Of a stretch of DNA of 64,000 nucleotides, positions 11,776 through 23,633 are shown one piece after another. The stretch covers positions 33,965,473 through 34,029,472 of the forward strand of contig NC_069122.1 of assembly GCF_026914265.1 (NCBI RefSeq), given 5' to 3'. The position numbers and the translations under genes were made by a program. A model generated the notes under the pieces. It was given only the letters and a program-made list of their open reading frames with translations, was not told the origin of the DNA and made no database searches. The stretch is from Mya arenaria. Its lineage: Eukaryota > Mollusca > Bivalvia > Myida > Myidae. Positions within the stretch are counted from its first letter, which is position 1. Each line of letters begins with the position of its first letter.

Positions 11776-12611
11776 TTGTGATGGGCCGATGATCGCCGAT
11801 AATCGATTATATCGGCAGACATTCCTAATTTGGGGATCGGCGACCTCATCGTTCCATAATCGAACAATCGAAAAAAAAGTTTGCTTGAATCCAGTAAATT
11901 TCCAACTTTATATGTACAGCAGTAACTTAGAGCTAAGGGAAGTAACCGATACTTTGAGTTTTAACAGTTCTTTCATTTAGTTTTTCTTTGCGTTCAAATA
12001 GCTTTATGATGGCGGACGGCCAGGGGGGACATCGATCTAAAAATATTTGATTACCCTGGATATCGGTCGTCCAGGTGCTTGACAAGTGCAAATTATTCCA
12101 GCAAAATGGTTAGGGTCATTCAAGCCCAAATTCTTATGAAACTAGGCTTGATCGACCCCAGCTGTGCTCACATATTGAAATGAACGTCAAGATCAATGTA
12201 AAAACTGTTTGAAGAATGGAAATGTTTGCCGTCCAACTCCGAAAATACGTGAGAAAAGTTTTGCTTATTTAATTTCCAATTACTCGTTATTTTTAATAGC
12301 TAATGCCATCCAAAACCAATGTGTTATGTCTCATTTTTTTCAATTTAATTTTCAAAACCAGTTTAAATAATGCACCAGTCAATTGTAACCAAGCCCCCCA
12401 CCCCTTATTCAATATGCCAGAAATAATACCTGTTTTCTGACTGAAGCAGAAGAAATGAAACACATATGAAAACTAAGGTCCTTATTGATATATACATCAG
12501 AAAAGGATGCTTTTGTGATACTGTCCGATTACAGCCGATTAATCGGATAATCGATCAATCAGGGAATCCGATTAATCGATTATGAAAATACAAGCCGATT
12601 GCCCATCACTA
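11776..12611. mobile_element. Non-autonomous hAT-type transposon (MITE, 836 bp)
   Basis: A perfect 8-bp target duplication GTATATAC flanks the element (11768-11775 and 12612-12619). The ends are short inverted repeats: TTGTGATGGGC on the left and TAGTGATGGGC when the right end is read inward. Subterminal CCGAT/ATCGG repeats fill both ends. An 8-bp duplication with TAGTGATGGGC-like termini is typical of the hAT superfamily. There is no transposase frame. A stray end of the GC-rich Harbinger-like MITE sits inside at 12371-12405. Confidence 0.85.
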
Positions 12612-12660
12612 GTATATACACACTGTACTTTGCATGGTCTTTTAGTATTTTGATTAGTAA

Positions 12661-12977
12661 TGCAGCAGTCAATTGTAACCACGGCTCCCCTGGTCCGGGG
12701 AATAGCGGGGAGGTTGAATTTCGGTCCAGCCAACCCAGGCTAAAATCCCCGCCCTGCGGGTACGAACAGATGGTATAATCCCCGCCAAATGCCCCCGTAC
12801 ACCAGGGACCCTAGGTAAGGCCCATTCCCCGCTATATTTAAAGCGAAGACAAAACCACCGCATTCAACCGGCACTCCGGGGCCACCCAAACGGTAAAAAC
12901 ATGGCCCATTTCCTGGGCTATCCCCGGTATACACCCGGACCGGGGGGGGGGGGGTGTGGTTACAATTGACTGGTGCA
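12661..12977. mobile_element. GC-rich MITE with TAA target duplication (Harbinger-like), complete copy
   Basis: The terminal inverted repeats are TGCAGCAGTCAATTGTAACC at 12661 and, inverted, the end TTACAATTGACTGGTGCA at 12977. TAA flanks both sides. The core is GC-rich with CCCCGG blocks and a G14 run near 12943, unlike its AT-rich surroundings. The 3-bp TAA duplication fits PIF/Harbinger elements. Minus-strand open frames inside are chance products of the GC-rich core. Confidence 0.8.
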
Positions 12978-13058
12978 TAATTAAGACTATAGTATCCATT
13001 TCATAAAAAATGTTGATTTAACTGCAACATTAGTAAAACATTCCATTGAACAAATACA

Positions 13059-13146
13059 CCTGAAAGGTAAAAACACGGCTCATTTCCCTTGCTATCCCCA
13101 GTATACCCACGGACCTGGGGGGGCGTGGTTACAATTGACTGTTGCA
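13059..13146. mobile_element. Right-end fragment of the GC-rich MITE
   Basis: It matches the right third of 12661-12977 and ends in GTTACAATTGACTGTTGCA followed by TAA. The left part is missing. The 80 bases between the two copies (12984-13063) recur at 16005-16080, beyond the tandem-repeat element. Confidence 0.7.
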
Positions 13147-13509
13147 TAATTAAGACCAAAGTGAAAGAAATCGGCTAAGTAGTGTGAAGGAAATGGTTCC
13201 TATTACCAGATGTAAATCCTTATCAGTATTGGTCTTTCACACCTTCCATAAAGCAAGCAGTAAGTATTTCACAGTTTATTTATGAGTCCTTAATTTACAT
13301 AGATACACTATCTACATACATTTATAAACTAAAGCTATAAAATATGAGATAAATATGCACATGGCCATTGTAAATGAGTAATGTGAAATGCATACAGTTA
13401 TGTTGCAGTAGACAAATTATCAATTATTATAAACAAGAACTAGGTAGCATATAATTATAATTAGGATAAAACATGAGCATTCAGCTGATACTGAAGACAT
13501 TTTTAAAAC

Positions 13510-15944
13510 AAGAGCTGTCACAGTATGTGACGAATGCCCCCGATTGTGACATTGACCTATGAACAAGGTCAGTACATGAAAAGTTGATCTTGCCTTTACA
13601 TGTCAAATACATAATTATGGCAAGTTATTTTAAATTGCCTCTAAACATAAAAATACCACCCATACTTGACAACCGACACGGTTATGTCCTTATATATGCA
13701 GCATTCCATTGTGAATAAACACCCAAGTGTGGCCCTGACCTTAGAGATAGGGACACGGGTCTGTCATACGACACATCGTCTTGGTATGTGGAACACATGT
13801 GGCAAGTTATTTTAAAATCTGTCCAAACAAGGGAAAGTTACAGCCCGGACACGACAACTTATACTCTATGTCCTTACATGCAGCACTCCGTTGTGAATAA
13901 ACACCTAAGTGTGACCATGACCTTAGAGGTAGGGACACAGGTCTTGCACGCGACACGTCATCTTGGTATGTGGAACACATGTGGCAAGTTATTTTAAAAT
14001 CTGTCCATACAAGGGAAAGTGACAGCCCGGACATGACAACCTATACACTATATCTTTATATGCAGCACTCCATTGTGAATAAACACCCAACTGTGACCTT
14101 GACCTTAGAGGTAGGGACACGGGTCGTGCACGCGACACGTCGTCTTGGTATGTGGGACACATGTGGCAAGTTATTTTAAAATCTGTCCATACATGGGAAA
14201 GTGACAGCCCGGACACGACAACCTATACTCTATGTCCTAAATGCAGCACTCCATTGTGAATAAACTCTAAGTGTGACCTTGACCTTAGAGGTAGAGGCAT
14301 GGTTCTTGCACGCGACACGTCGTCTTGGTATGCGGAACACATTTGGCAAGTTATTTTAAAATCTGTCCATACAAGGGAAAGTTACAGCCCGGAAACGACA
14401 ACTTATACTCTATGTCCTTATATGCAGCACTCCGTTGTGAATAAACACCTAAGTGTGACCTTGACCTTAGAGGTAGGGACACAGGTCTTGCACGCGACAC
14501 GTCATCTTGGTATGTGGAACACATGTGGCAAGTTATTTTAAAATCTGTCCATACAAGGGAAAGTTACAGCCCGGACATGACAACCTATACACTATATCTT
14601 TATATGCAGCACTCCGTTGTGAATTAGCACTTAAGTGTGACCTTGACCTAAAAGGTAGGGACACGGGTCGTGCACGCGACATGTCGCCTTGGTATGTGGA
14701 ACACATGTGCCAAGTTATTTTAAAATCTGCCCATACAAGGGAAAGTTACAGCCCGGACAAAACAACTTATAATCTATGTCCTTATATGCAGCACTCCGTT
14801 GTGAATAAACACTAAGTGTGACCTTGACCTTAGAGGTAGGGACACGGTTCTTGCACGCGACACGTCATCTTGGTATGTGGAACACATGTGGCAAGTTATT
14901 TTAAAATCTGTCCATACAAGGGAAAGTGACAGCCCGGACACAACAACCTATACTCTATGTCCTTATATGCAGCACTCCATTGTGAATAAACATCCAACTG
15001 TGACCTTGACCTTAGAGGTAGGGACACGGGTCGTGCACGCGACACGTCATCTTGGTATGTGGAACACATGTGGCAAGTTATTTTAAAATCTGTCCATACA
15101 TGGGAAAGTGACAGCCCGGACACGACAACCTATACTCTATGTCCTAAATGCAGCACTCCATTGTGAATAAACTCTAAGTGTGACCTTGACCTAAGAGGTA
15201 GAGGCATGGTTCTTGCACGCGACACGCCGTCTTGTTATGTGGAACACATGTGGCAAGTTATTTTAAAATCTGTCCATACAAGGGAATGTTCAAGCCCGGA
15301 CACGACAACCTATACTCTATGTCCTTATATGCAGCACTCCATTGTGAATAAAGACTAAGTGTGACCTTGACCTTTGAGGTAGTTGCACGGGTCTTGCACA
15401 CGACACGTCGTCATGGTATGTGGAACACATGTGGCAAGTTATTTTAAAATCTGTCAATACATGGGAAAGTAACAGCCCGGACACGACAACCTATACTCTA
15501 TGTCCTATATGCAGCACTCCATTGTGAATAAACACTAAGTGTGACCTTGACCTAAGAGGTAGGGGCACGGGTCTTGCACGCGACACGTCGTCTTGGTATG
15601 TGGAACACATGTGGCAAGTTATTTTAAAATATGTCCATACAAGGGAAAGTTACAGCCCAGACACGACAACCTATACTCTATGTCCTATATGCAGCACTCC
15701 ATTGTGAATAAAGACGCAAGTGTGACCTTGACCTTTGAGGTAGTTGCATGGGTCTTGTACGCGACACGTCGTCTTGGTATGTGGAACACATGTGGCAAGT
15801 TATTTTAAAATCTGTCCATACAAGGGAAAGTTACAGCCCGGACACGAGTTATTGAGCCGGACACACGGACGGACGGAAGGATGGACGGACGGACGAACGG
15901 ACGGTGCGATTTTAATATGCCCACCTTCGGGGGCATAAAAAAGT
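13510..15944 (+). mobile_element. Pearl/Helentron-like non-autonomous element with a 181-bp tandem core
   Basis: The left flank starts ACAAGAGCTGTCACAGTATG and carries GAATGCCCCCGA. The right flank is a GGAC/GGACG-rich tail (15855-15905) ending in CACCTTCGGGGGCATAAAAA. TGCCCCCGA on the left and TCGGGGGCA on the right form a subterminal inverted repeat. Between them lies a tandem array. A tandem core between such flanks with a short-motif tail is the layout described for oyster pearl elements and related Helentron-derived repeats. No Rep/helicase is encoded. The family assignment is from memory. Confidence 0.7.
13690..15850 (+). repeat. Tandem array of ~181-bp units (about 12 copies)
   Basis: The phrase GGCAAGTTATTTTAAAATCT recurs at 13801, 13983, 14165, 14345, 14527, 14709 (one base changed), 14890, 15072, 15252, 15433, 15613 and 15794, a period of 180-182 bases. 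Each unit also has TGTGACCTTGACCT and CGACACGTCGTCTTGGTATG or close variants. Near-identical blocks recur 907 bases apart (13970 against 14877), which is five units. The 70-75 codon frames on both strands follow the period and are not genes. Confidence 0.95.
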
Positions 15945-16089
15945 AAAAGATGAGTATATATTCTTGTTACAATACCATTCAATACTCATATTTGAAGATT
16001 TAACTTCAACACTATCCATTTCATAAAATATGTTGATTTAACTGCAACATCAGTAAAACATTCCTTTGACCAAATGAATGAATATAATT

Positions 16090-16883
16090 CCTGATTAACA
16101 GTAAATAAAACAATTATTTTTAATATCATATGTCAAAAGCATTATCACATTTGAAAAAGACTATATTGTCTACACAGAAAAAAATACAAATAAAATAAAA
16201 GTTAAGTAAGTTTTTTTATAAAAAATATGAATGCAATAAATTGTCCATTGAGGGAAGGGTCAAACATAAGAACATTACTCAACTTTTATTAAAACTTCAA
16301 TTTTTCAAACCAAAAGATTTAAAGGGGTTTACTTCCATTTTCAAAAACTAGTAACTAGTATATTTTTTAAAACACATTTCAATATCTGCAATATATTTCC
16401 ATCACATAAGTGTTTCGTTTATAGTAAAATTGTAGAATAAGTCTGTAATTAGAAAATAAATATATAAAAAAGTAACAGAAAAAATGGATGAATGAATTTT
16501 TTTTAATTGAAAATGAAAACAAAAGTGAGCCTTACAAGTTTCAAATGTTTTATCATTTGAATGTGGAGGGCAACATAAGTGAATGAATAAGTTAATGCTA
16601 AAATATATTTAAGGCTTATACTAAGAATAACTGATAATCTATTGAAAAAGAATGGATTAAAAGTTACTACTACATGGTCTTAATTAAGCAGTGTAATGTA
16701 CATGATTGTCAAGTTTAGAAGTGGTTAATAACTTTCCTGCTTGTACATGAACTAAAGCAAGTACTTTTTGCTTTTGAGCATTGATATAAAATAAAGAAAA
16801 ATCCACTTATTTGAGGTTGGCATTTCTGCACACATTTGATTATTTAGGAAAATATCAAAATGCAGTAAAAGTTTTGCTGTTAC
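16090..16883. other. No gene recognised
   Basis: Very AT-rich spacer. The preceding 16005-16080 duplicates 12984-13063. Confidence 0.4.
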
Positions 16884-16887
16884 TTAA

Positions 16888-17237
16888 AGCTGCACTCTCA
16901 CAGATTTACTGTTTTGACAACTTTTTTTTAAGTTTTTGTCTTGGAATGAGATTTTTTTGTGTGTAAATATCTGCTTACCAGTGATGAAAGACTGCTGAGA
17001 AAAGATCAGATCGCAGATTTTCATATTTCCAATCCAAGTTTAATGTTTTATTGCTTAAACCGTTACTTAAAAATGCATAAAACATCGTTTTTTGGGACGG
17101 AAATATGAAAAGCTGTGATCTGATCTTTTGTCAGAAGTCTTTTATCATTGGTTTGCAGATATTTACGCAAAAACTTGTTCGTTCGAAGACAAAAAATAAA
17201 AAAGTTGTCAAAACGTTCAATCTGTGAGAGTGCAGCT
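16888..17237. mobile_element. TTAA-flanked MITE with long inverted repeats
   Basis: AGCTGCACTCTCACAGAT at the left end is repeated inverted at the right end (ATCTGTGAGAGTGCAGCT), and both sides carry TTAA (16884-16887 and 17238-17241). The inverted similarity extends inward about 150 bases (GATCAGATCGCAG against GCTGTGATCTGATC). A TTAA duplication is typical of piggyBac-like elements. No coding capacity is seen. Confidence 0.8.
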
Positions 17238-17241
17238 TTAA

Positions 17242-18049
17242 CATCAGAAATCACAATAAATGAAAAAAAAGGTATCACACATGTCAGAAAATAAATTACA
17301 TAAAAAGCTGTTTAATTTCTGATAAAAATAGGATAGAAACTCTATCCCTAAACTATGACAAAAACAGTGCTATTACTTTGATATAAAGTCTTCTTAAGCA
17401 TATACGTACAATGCTTTTGTCCTGAGTAATATCCCAAAATATGTCATTATATAAATATTTACCCGAATGTTGACAATATGTACTTTCACACTGGAAGCCA
17501 TGCAATATTTATTTTATTATACTGAACACAGTTACATTTATATACATACATATATATAAGATTTTTACCATAACACAACTTTCAAGATTAATCAATTTAT
17601 TCTGTAATTATTGTTTGTTCACATTTAATAGCTGTCATTTTGTTTCAAATGTCGTTTAGAAATAAGGCAAACACCGGTGGTAACCAGATTCACAATACAT
17701 TTTAATAAGCGTTTACCACCTCAGACTTGGGGAAACCAAAAAATGCTTATTTTTAGAAGCGCATGCTATGTGGCGTGAGACCACAGTTATTTTTAATATA
17801 TGTTTCATTAAGACACTAACTTGGCTTCTTACTTTTAAACAGTTTAAATTGAAAAACAAGTAACTGGCTGCTGTAGAACAATCCAAGACACAAAATTTAA
17901 TAACAAGAAAACATAGGGTGGACTATTGCGTTTTCTCACAAAATTGAGTAGTAAGACATGACCCTGAGGTCAAGACGGAATAAGGCTACAAACAACCAAT
18001 TTACAAAGTTCCACAGGCAATGATTTTTCCAATTTTTACACTGAAAACT
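17242..18049. other. No gene recognised
   Basis: Spacer without a supported exon or a recognised repeat. Confidence 0.35.
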
Positions 18050-19752
18050 ATCAGTTTTTGCAATACAGTGTCAAATTATGTTAAGCTCTATGCATAAAGG
18101 CCACCTGTTTCTTCTCTTTCATTCAACTTTAATAAAATATTGAAACTTGAACACAAGCACTCTTTTTTCTATATTCACATCCGGATCTTGGTCAACAGGG
18201 GGCAGATAACTGTGGTCTTGAGCCTATTTAAGCAACATTTTTTCAGAAACAGACTTCAAAACAACTATAGCTCAACTTAAGGCTATATGCAACACATACT
18301 GAAAGTTTGGCAATGATATATTAAAAACTAAATGAATGAGAGTATTAGCACCTGTGGTATTTTTATAAAAAAGCAGAAACAGCTATTTCCCTCAAATGGT
18401 AAGCCGCAAACCTTTGAAGAGCTATTATCTTCTTATGCATTGGAATAATTTGACAAAGTAAAGATTTCCTTGTAGCTTTGAATAGTGTCTATAGAACAGA
18501 CCACAAAAATGGCCTTCCTACTCTTTTAAGATTTTTTTCTAAGCAAGATAAGGTTTTTCCACTTCATCGGCTTAGTGTTTTATATAAAAAATGACATAGA
18601 GCCAAACTGAAATGCTTCAACTTGTCAAAATTTTGCTTTTCTGGTCCACTTATATACAAAGGTAATAGAACTGTTCAGTTTAACAAAAGAAATTTAGTGA
18701 TCATGTGTTTATAGACAGTCTAAACACCACTATATGCCAAATTGTTTGCGTCTGGGACAAATGCCGCAACAAAGGAAATGGAAAAAATCCCACCAAAACT
18801 GAAAGGTTCATGACAACTGCTAGTGTTTTCATTATTGAGATGGCTACAAGATGTAGAAAATGCAGAGATAGCATTATTATGCCCATTTTTAAAAACCTTT
18901 TGACTTTAACACGACGGGGAATCCACGTGACCAAATGGTAGGTTTCAGTGCAAGATGGCTTCACCAAAACGCTCGACTCGAGCCGAAAATCAAGGTAATA
19001 CATTAATTATAATAGTTTCTTTAATTTTCAACATAGCCTATCATATGCCCACCTACCTAGTTTGTATTAGCATATCCATGTTTTCCTTGAAACTTTAAGC
19101 GTTCTCGAGAACACTTCGGCAATGTTTCCAAAATGTACGAAATCCGACTGGTAGGTTACAGTTCCATTTATCATTTTGGCTCGGATTTAGTGGAAAATGA
19201 GGTTGTAATTTGGGAAAATCGCATAAAACACTTAAGTTTTGTTTAAAAATAACAGGCATATGCATTTGGGAACGAATATTTTAATGATTTTAAAAGATAT
19301 GAAGACGAAAAGAAAATGATAGGTTGCAGCTCCGATTTTTGAAGAGATAGGTTGCAGTTCCATATTTAGGTTGCCGTCTGGACTGCAGATTCTTTGACTT
19401 AGTTTTAGTGTTCAAGCCAAACATTTAGGTTCCCATAAAACTCAACTGATATTTTTCTATACCATTGTTCTTTTTACATAGTTATTACATCATCTAAAAT
19501 TATAAAATCATTGAAAATCACATCGAGACTGTTGTTTTTGTACTTTTGATTTTTCTGCTTACAAATTTATAAGGTTACCATCATTAATGATTTGTTTTCT
19601 GTGACAAATTGATGTATTACACGTTTAGAGTTGAATTGTTAAACCATTATCTATGATAAAATCTGCACACCAGTATACTTTTATTGTATTACGTGTCAAT
19701 CGATGTTTTGCAATTTTCGATATATCATATGGAATGCATTTTTATCTTTTAG

Positions 19753-19875
19753 ACCAATGACACGAATAAGAGAGTCTTTCCCTTCATCAACCTAAACGAA
19801 ATGAATGCAGGATATCTAAACAGCCAACCAAAAAAAATGGCAGCGATACAACAAAACAAAACAAGTTTTCAGTGA
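19753..19875 (+). other. Open stretch inside the long-inverted-repeat element
   Basis: After TTTATCTTTTAG, a possible acceptor, about 40 codons are open (beginning TNDTNKRVFPFINLNEMNAG) up to a TGA. It does not join in frame to the ATG exon in the left arm (phase 1 donor), so it is either a relic or part of another transcript. No family was recognised. Confidence 0.25.
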
Positions 19876-20194
19876 GCATTCGTTTGATCACAAGGTGAGG
19901 TCAAGACTGGCCTCACGCAGAAAGAAACGACAGCACCCACAGACAGAAATGCAATACAAAGGGAAACTTAAGGTGTACGTTGGGAAAAGGCTAGATGAAA
20001 TTTGTCGAAACAGCTTCCAACAAAGATCATCGGAAAAGACTCATGTGACATTCTCATAACAAAAAAACACGACAAATATATCCATTTTCACTGTAAATAT
20101 CATAGTAAAAAGTTAATGTTATGCTGATGCCGTTCTTACATTTGATATTTTAGCTTTAATATATATATGTGTGTGTGTGTTATAATATTATATA

Positions 20195-20728
20195 TTGAAC
20201 CTAGTCAAAGTGTCATTCCCAAACAAGTACATCTGGAAACGTGTCTGCAAAACAGCTGTCTACAACCACGAAGTTAATGCATGGAAAGCGAGAATGGACA
20301 TAAGCTCTGACTTTGATCTGTTTGAACAGATCCATCCGCATCTGTGCCTATCGAGTGTGTGGTCCGTCGCGAGAGCTTGTCCCGAGAGCCTCTCCCTCAT
20401 GAAGCTGGTAGCATGTCTTTGCTGCCAGCGTTCCCCAGACCAGCCGATTGATTGCCGTTAATGCCATCGACAATGCAGCCATGAGCTCGAGCACTTGATG
20501 TTCGAGTGTTGCTCAAATAACAATAGCTATTCGCGACTTTTATTCCTGGTGGCGATTAAAAGTTTGAGTGGACCGATGTATGACTTACTTAGTACGATAT
20601 CGAGACAGTCCTTCATTATATACACACTTGGCAAAATCGACGAACATTTGATAAAGGTACTCGATGTACAATTATACCCGGACTTCCTTATCAACTGTGC
20701 TAAATTATACAATGATGTGTTAAACTAA
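20195..20728 (+). pseudogene. Retroelement C-terminal domain relic with one in-frame stop
   Basis: A single frame runs over 178 codons, broken only by TAA at 20459-20461. A possible acceptor (CCTAG) precedes it. The peptide has FPNKYIWKRVCKTAVYNHEV, then WKARM, then a PHLCLSSVW phrase, then cysteines and histidines (CCQR, CHRQC, HELEHLMFEC) spaced like a zinc-binding motif. This resembles the region C-terminal to reverse transcriptase in LINE-type proteins of molluscs; that judgement is from memory and the polymerase core itself is absent. Its place inside an inverted-repeat transposon is unusual. Confidence 0.4.
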
Positions 20729-22267
20729 GACGCATTAAGATGCCTGCACTTTACCAATGACAATGCCACTCGACAAAATGAGCTAATCCTTAAACAGCTA
20801 TTTCTATTTCGCTTTCGAAGAAATATTGCTTAAATTAATAGGAAATAGTCTATTGATTTTAGCCGATGCATTATCATTGTTCTTAATCGTTTGTAAGATC
20901 AGACTTGTATGCAGCGGCTAAATTATAAAGTATAAACGAGACCAACTTAATGCGTATAAAACAAACTTGTCGCAATTTATGTTACTGTGACTTTCTTTCA
21001 TTACTATGTACTATCAATTTTGTATTGTGTTTGTAAATATTCATGCTTATGTATGTATTACCATATACCATGTACATCTCCAGAAAATGGGGAAAATAAA
21101 GCTATATATATTTATTACCCATTTACGTTTGAACTTTTAAATCGCTCCTTACATATTACATGTAATACATATTTGGTCACCAGTTCATGTAAGCAGAACT
21201 CATGAAAGGCAATGTTTGTCATTTTAGTTAAGTATAACGTTTAACTTTGTTGCTTGCGTTTGAACAATATCAACGAATTAAACTCGACTGGTTTTCAATG
21301 TCAACATGCATTTTATATGTAAAAATATTGTTTAATCGCAGGATGATGTGGTTTAAACCTAGCTTATTCCTCCATTGTTTAATTATAAAACTACATTCGT
21401 CGCTGTTATAATCCTTCCGTGTCATGAACATGCATTACCTGACTTAATATCAGTACTAGAAAAAATATGATGTAAGATATTGAAGAGTAAGCTTTCGATT
21501 AATGCGCCGTGTTGAACAACTTCGGACCAATTGAGACCACCTTAGTTTAAATGAACAAATACCAAACAAGTGATTGGTATTTTTTATTTATTAAACCTTG
21601 TGTTAACCTAAAGGTAACTTCAACTAAAGAAATCTTTAACACTTGATCAGGATAAAGGTTATAAGTTTCTTCCATGGCCGAGAGTGTAAGATAGGTTCAT
21701 TCCGACCCGAGCGTAGGGTGTTTTGCGGAAACGAAGTTTACCCTTTCATACGCGAGCGGCTATGGTAGATGCTTTTTCTCCCACCTCAGTTAAAAATAAT
21801 TAAGTAAAAATGAGTTTTTTGCTGGAACTCTTTTGTGCATAGTGAAAATAATTGCGTATGGATATGAGATAATTCGTGGTTGTCATGGATATGCGCGCAG
21901 TGATTCCGATTAAATCAATAGTATAATCGGTCTTTAAATAGTCCTAAGGAGAGTGAACCATTATTTCTTGAATGGTGCGTGAAAACTGTTTTATGGTGAC
22001 ATTCGAAGCGAGAAATAATTAACTAGCATTCTAAATATTGCCACAAGACAAGGTTTCCATGATGCTACAGACGACAGTCTTCAACAAGGGAGGTAATTAC
22101 AATGTGGTGACCATTAAAAAGGAGTTCCATACGGGCATTTTATCTTTGCCCGTGGGCAAGATAAGAATATCTAGCATGGTTAAATTATTGGATGTACTTA
22201 TCTGAGGTGGTAGAAAAGTTGTATCCATAATACTTCACATAATAATATATCGGCAGTAAATAAATAA

Positions 22268-22330
22268 AAATGTTAAACATCCTGATATTATATACACGAC
22301 GTGTATATAATATCAGGATGTTTAACATTT
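22268..22330. repeat. Perfect 63-bp palindrome
   Basis: Arms 22268-22298 and 22300-22330 are perfectly complementary over 31 bases around a single central A (22299). Near the centre the sequence reads ATTATATACACG. It lies within the 4-kb transposon just inside the right arm. Confidence 0.95.
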
Positions 22331-23517
22331 ATTTATATATTAAACGTGATATTATTCAATAATCCTATATATATATATATATATATATCTTTAATTCATA
22401 AAAAAACAGTTTGTCACATTTCAATTCCTCCATGCTTGTATACAATATCAGTGATACAATCACATTACATAATTTGCAGTCCAGACGACAACCTTTATAT
22501 GGAACTGCAACCTATCTCTTCAAAAATCGGAGCTGCAACCTATCATTTTCTTTCCGTCCTCATATCTTTTAAAATCATTAAAATATTCGTTGCCAAATGC
22601 ATATGCCTGTTATGTTCAAACAAAACTTAAGTGTTTTTGCGATTTTCCCAAATTACAACCTCATTTTCTGGTAAATCCGAGCCAAAATGATAAATGGAAC
22701 TGTAACCTACCAGTCGAATTTCGTACATTTTGGAATCATTGCAGAAGTGTTCTCGAGAACGGTTAAAGTTTCAAGGAAAACATGGATATGCTATTACACA
22801 CTAGGTAGGGGGGCATATGATAGGCTATGTTAAAAAATAAAGAAACTTTTATAATTATATGTATTGCCTTGATATTCGGCTCGAGTCGAGCGTTTTGGTG
22901 AAGCCATCTTGCACTGAAACCTACCATTTGGTCACGTGGATTCCCCGTCGTGTTTAAGTATCTGTTTTGAAGGCTAGATTTGGCATTAAATTCAGAGCAC
23001 TGCACTTCAACATTGTCTATAAGTTGCTTATTTGCTATAAATCTCACTCTTTGGAATCATTTACACACAAACAAGTACTACAGAGTTGACTAACATCTTG
23101 ATTCTTCTGAAATATTGGATTCAGAGCTGCATCTCCTGGATTCAGATTGCAGGACTACCGCCGGGGAAAAAAAGGCGCAGCTAACTGGAGCTTATTGGCA
23201 CATCATGATCTGCAAGCAAGACACAAAAGCAATGTTTTACACTAATAAAACTTTCTGCCACTACTGTTAAAGTTTGAAAAAGGCCTGTAAACACTCATTT
23301 GAGGCATACACAACCTATTATGTAGTCATCAATGTGATAAATATGCAGAAAAGTTCATGAATTCAAGGATTTTCAGGACAAATTTTATGAAATATATAGT
23401 CTTTTGGACATTTTGCAGTTTTTAACAACTCAAAATTTAATCTCATCTTATTGAGTACCCAGATGCATTTCGAAAGCATTAAAACCAGACATGCTTAGAA
23501 TTTCTTCTTACTTGGAG

Positions 23518-23633
23518 ACGGTATTCCTTTCTCGGAAATCCTTGCCGAGAGCCAGTATGGAAAACCACACAAGACCACATTTTGACCAGCACTGGTTCTT
23601 GTCCTTGAAAATTCCTCTGTGGCTACAGCAACC
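23518..23633 (-). CDS. Candidate internal exon, unknown protein
   Basis: On the minus strand an acceptor (TTATTTCAATAG) and a strong donor (GTAAGA) bound about 130 bases with one fully open frame. That frame begins SLVAVATEEFSRTRTSAGQN and ends with FPYWLSARISEKGIPSP. Borders are approximate to a few bases. The sister segment at 9170-9190 keeps only AGCAACCAGGCTGGCT from its start, so the exon is missing there. It lies upstream, on the same strand, of kinase copy 1, but joining it to that gene would be speculation. Confidence 0.35.

Larger units (their letters stand above)
18910..22952. mobile_element. 4.04-kb transposon with ~480-bp terminal inverted repeats
   Basis: Both ends read CACGACGGGGAATCCACGTG inward with no mismatch, and the similarity continues for about 480 bases (18910-19395 and 22475-22952, inverted). 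TTTAA flanks both sides (18905-18909 and 22953-22957), a 5-bp target duplication. The sister locus near 8885 continues across this point without the element. Each arm contains ATGGCTTCACCAAAACGCTC, a 13-codon frame ending at GGTAATA (left) or GGCAATA (right). That resembles a first exon whose donor is lost in one arm. The interior holds a retroelement-like coding relic. The superfamily is not recognised. Confidence 0.85.

Noticed and set aside
12669..12934. Minus-strand frames rich in Gly, Pro and Arg
   Set aside because: Products of the GC-rich MITE core; related frames appear in its other copies.
13788..15982. Many 69-102 codon frames on both strands
   Set aside because: All follow the 181-bp tandem period; both strands are equally open.
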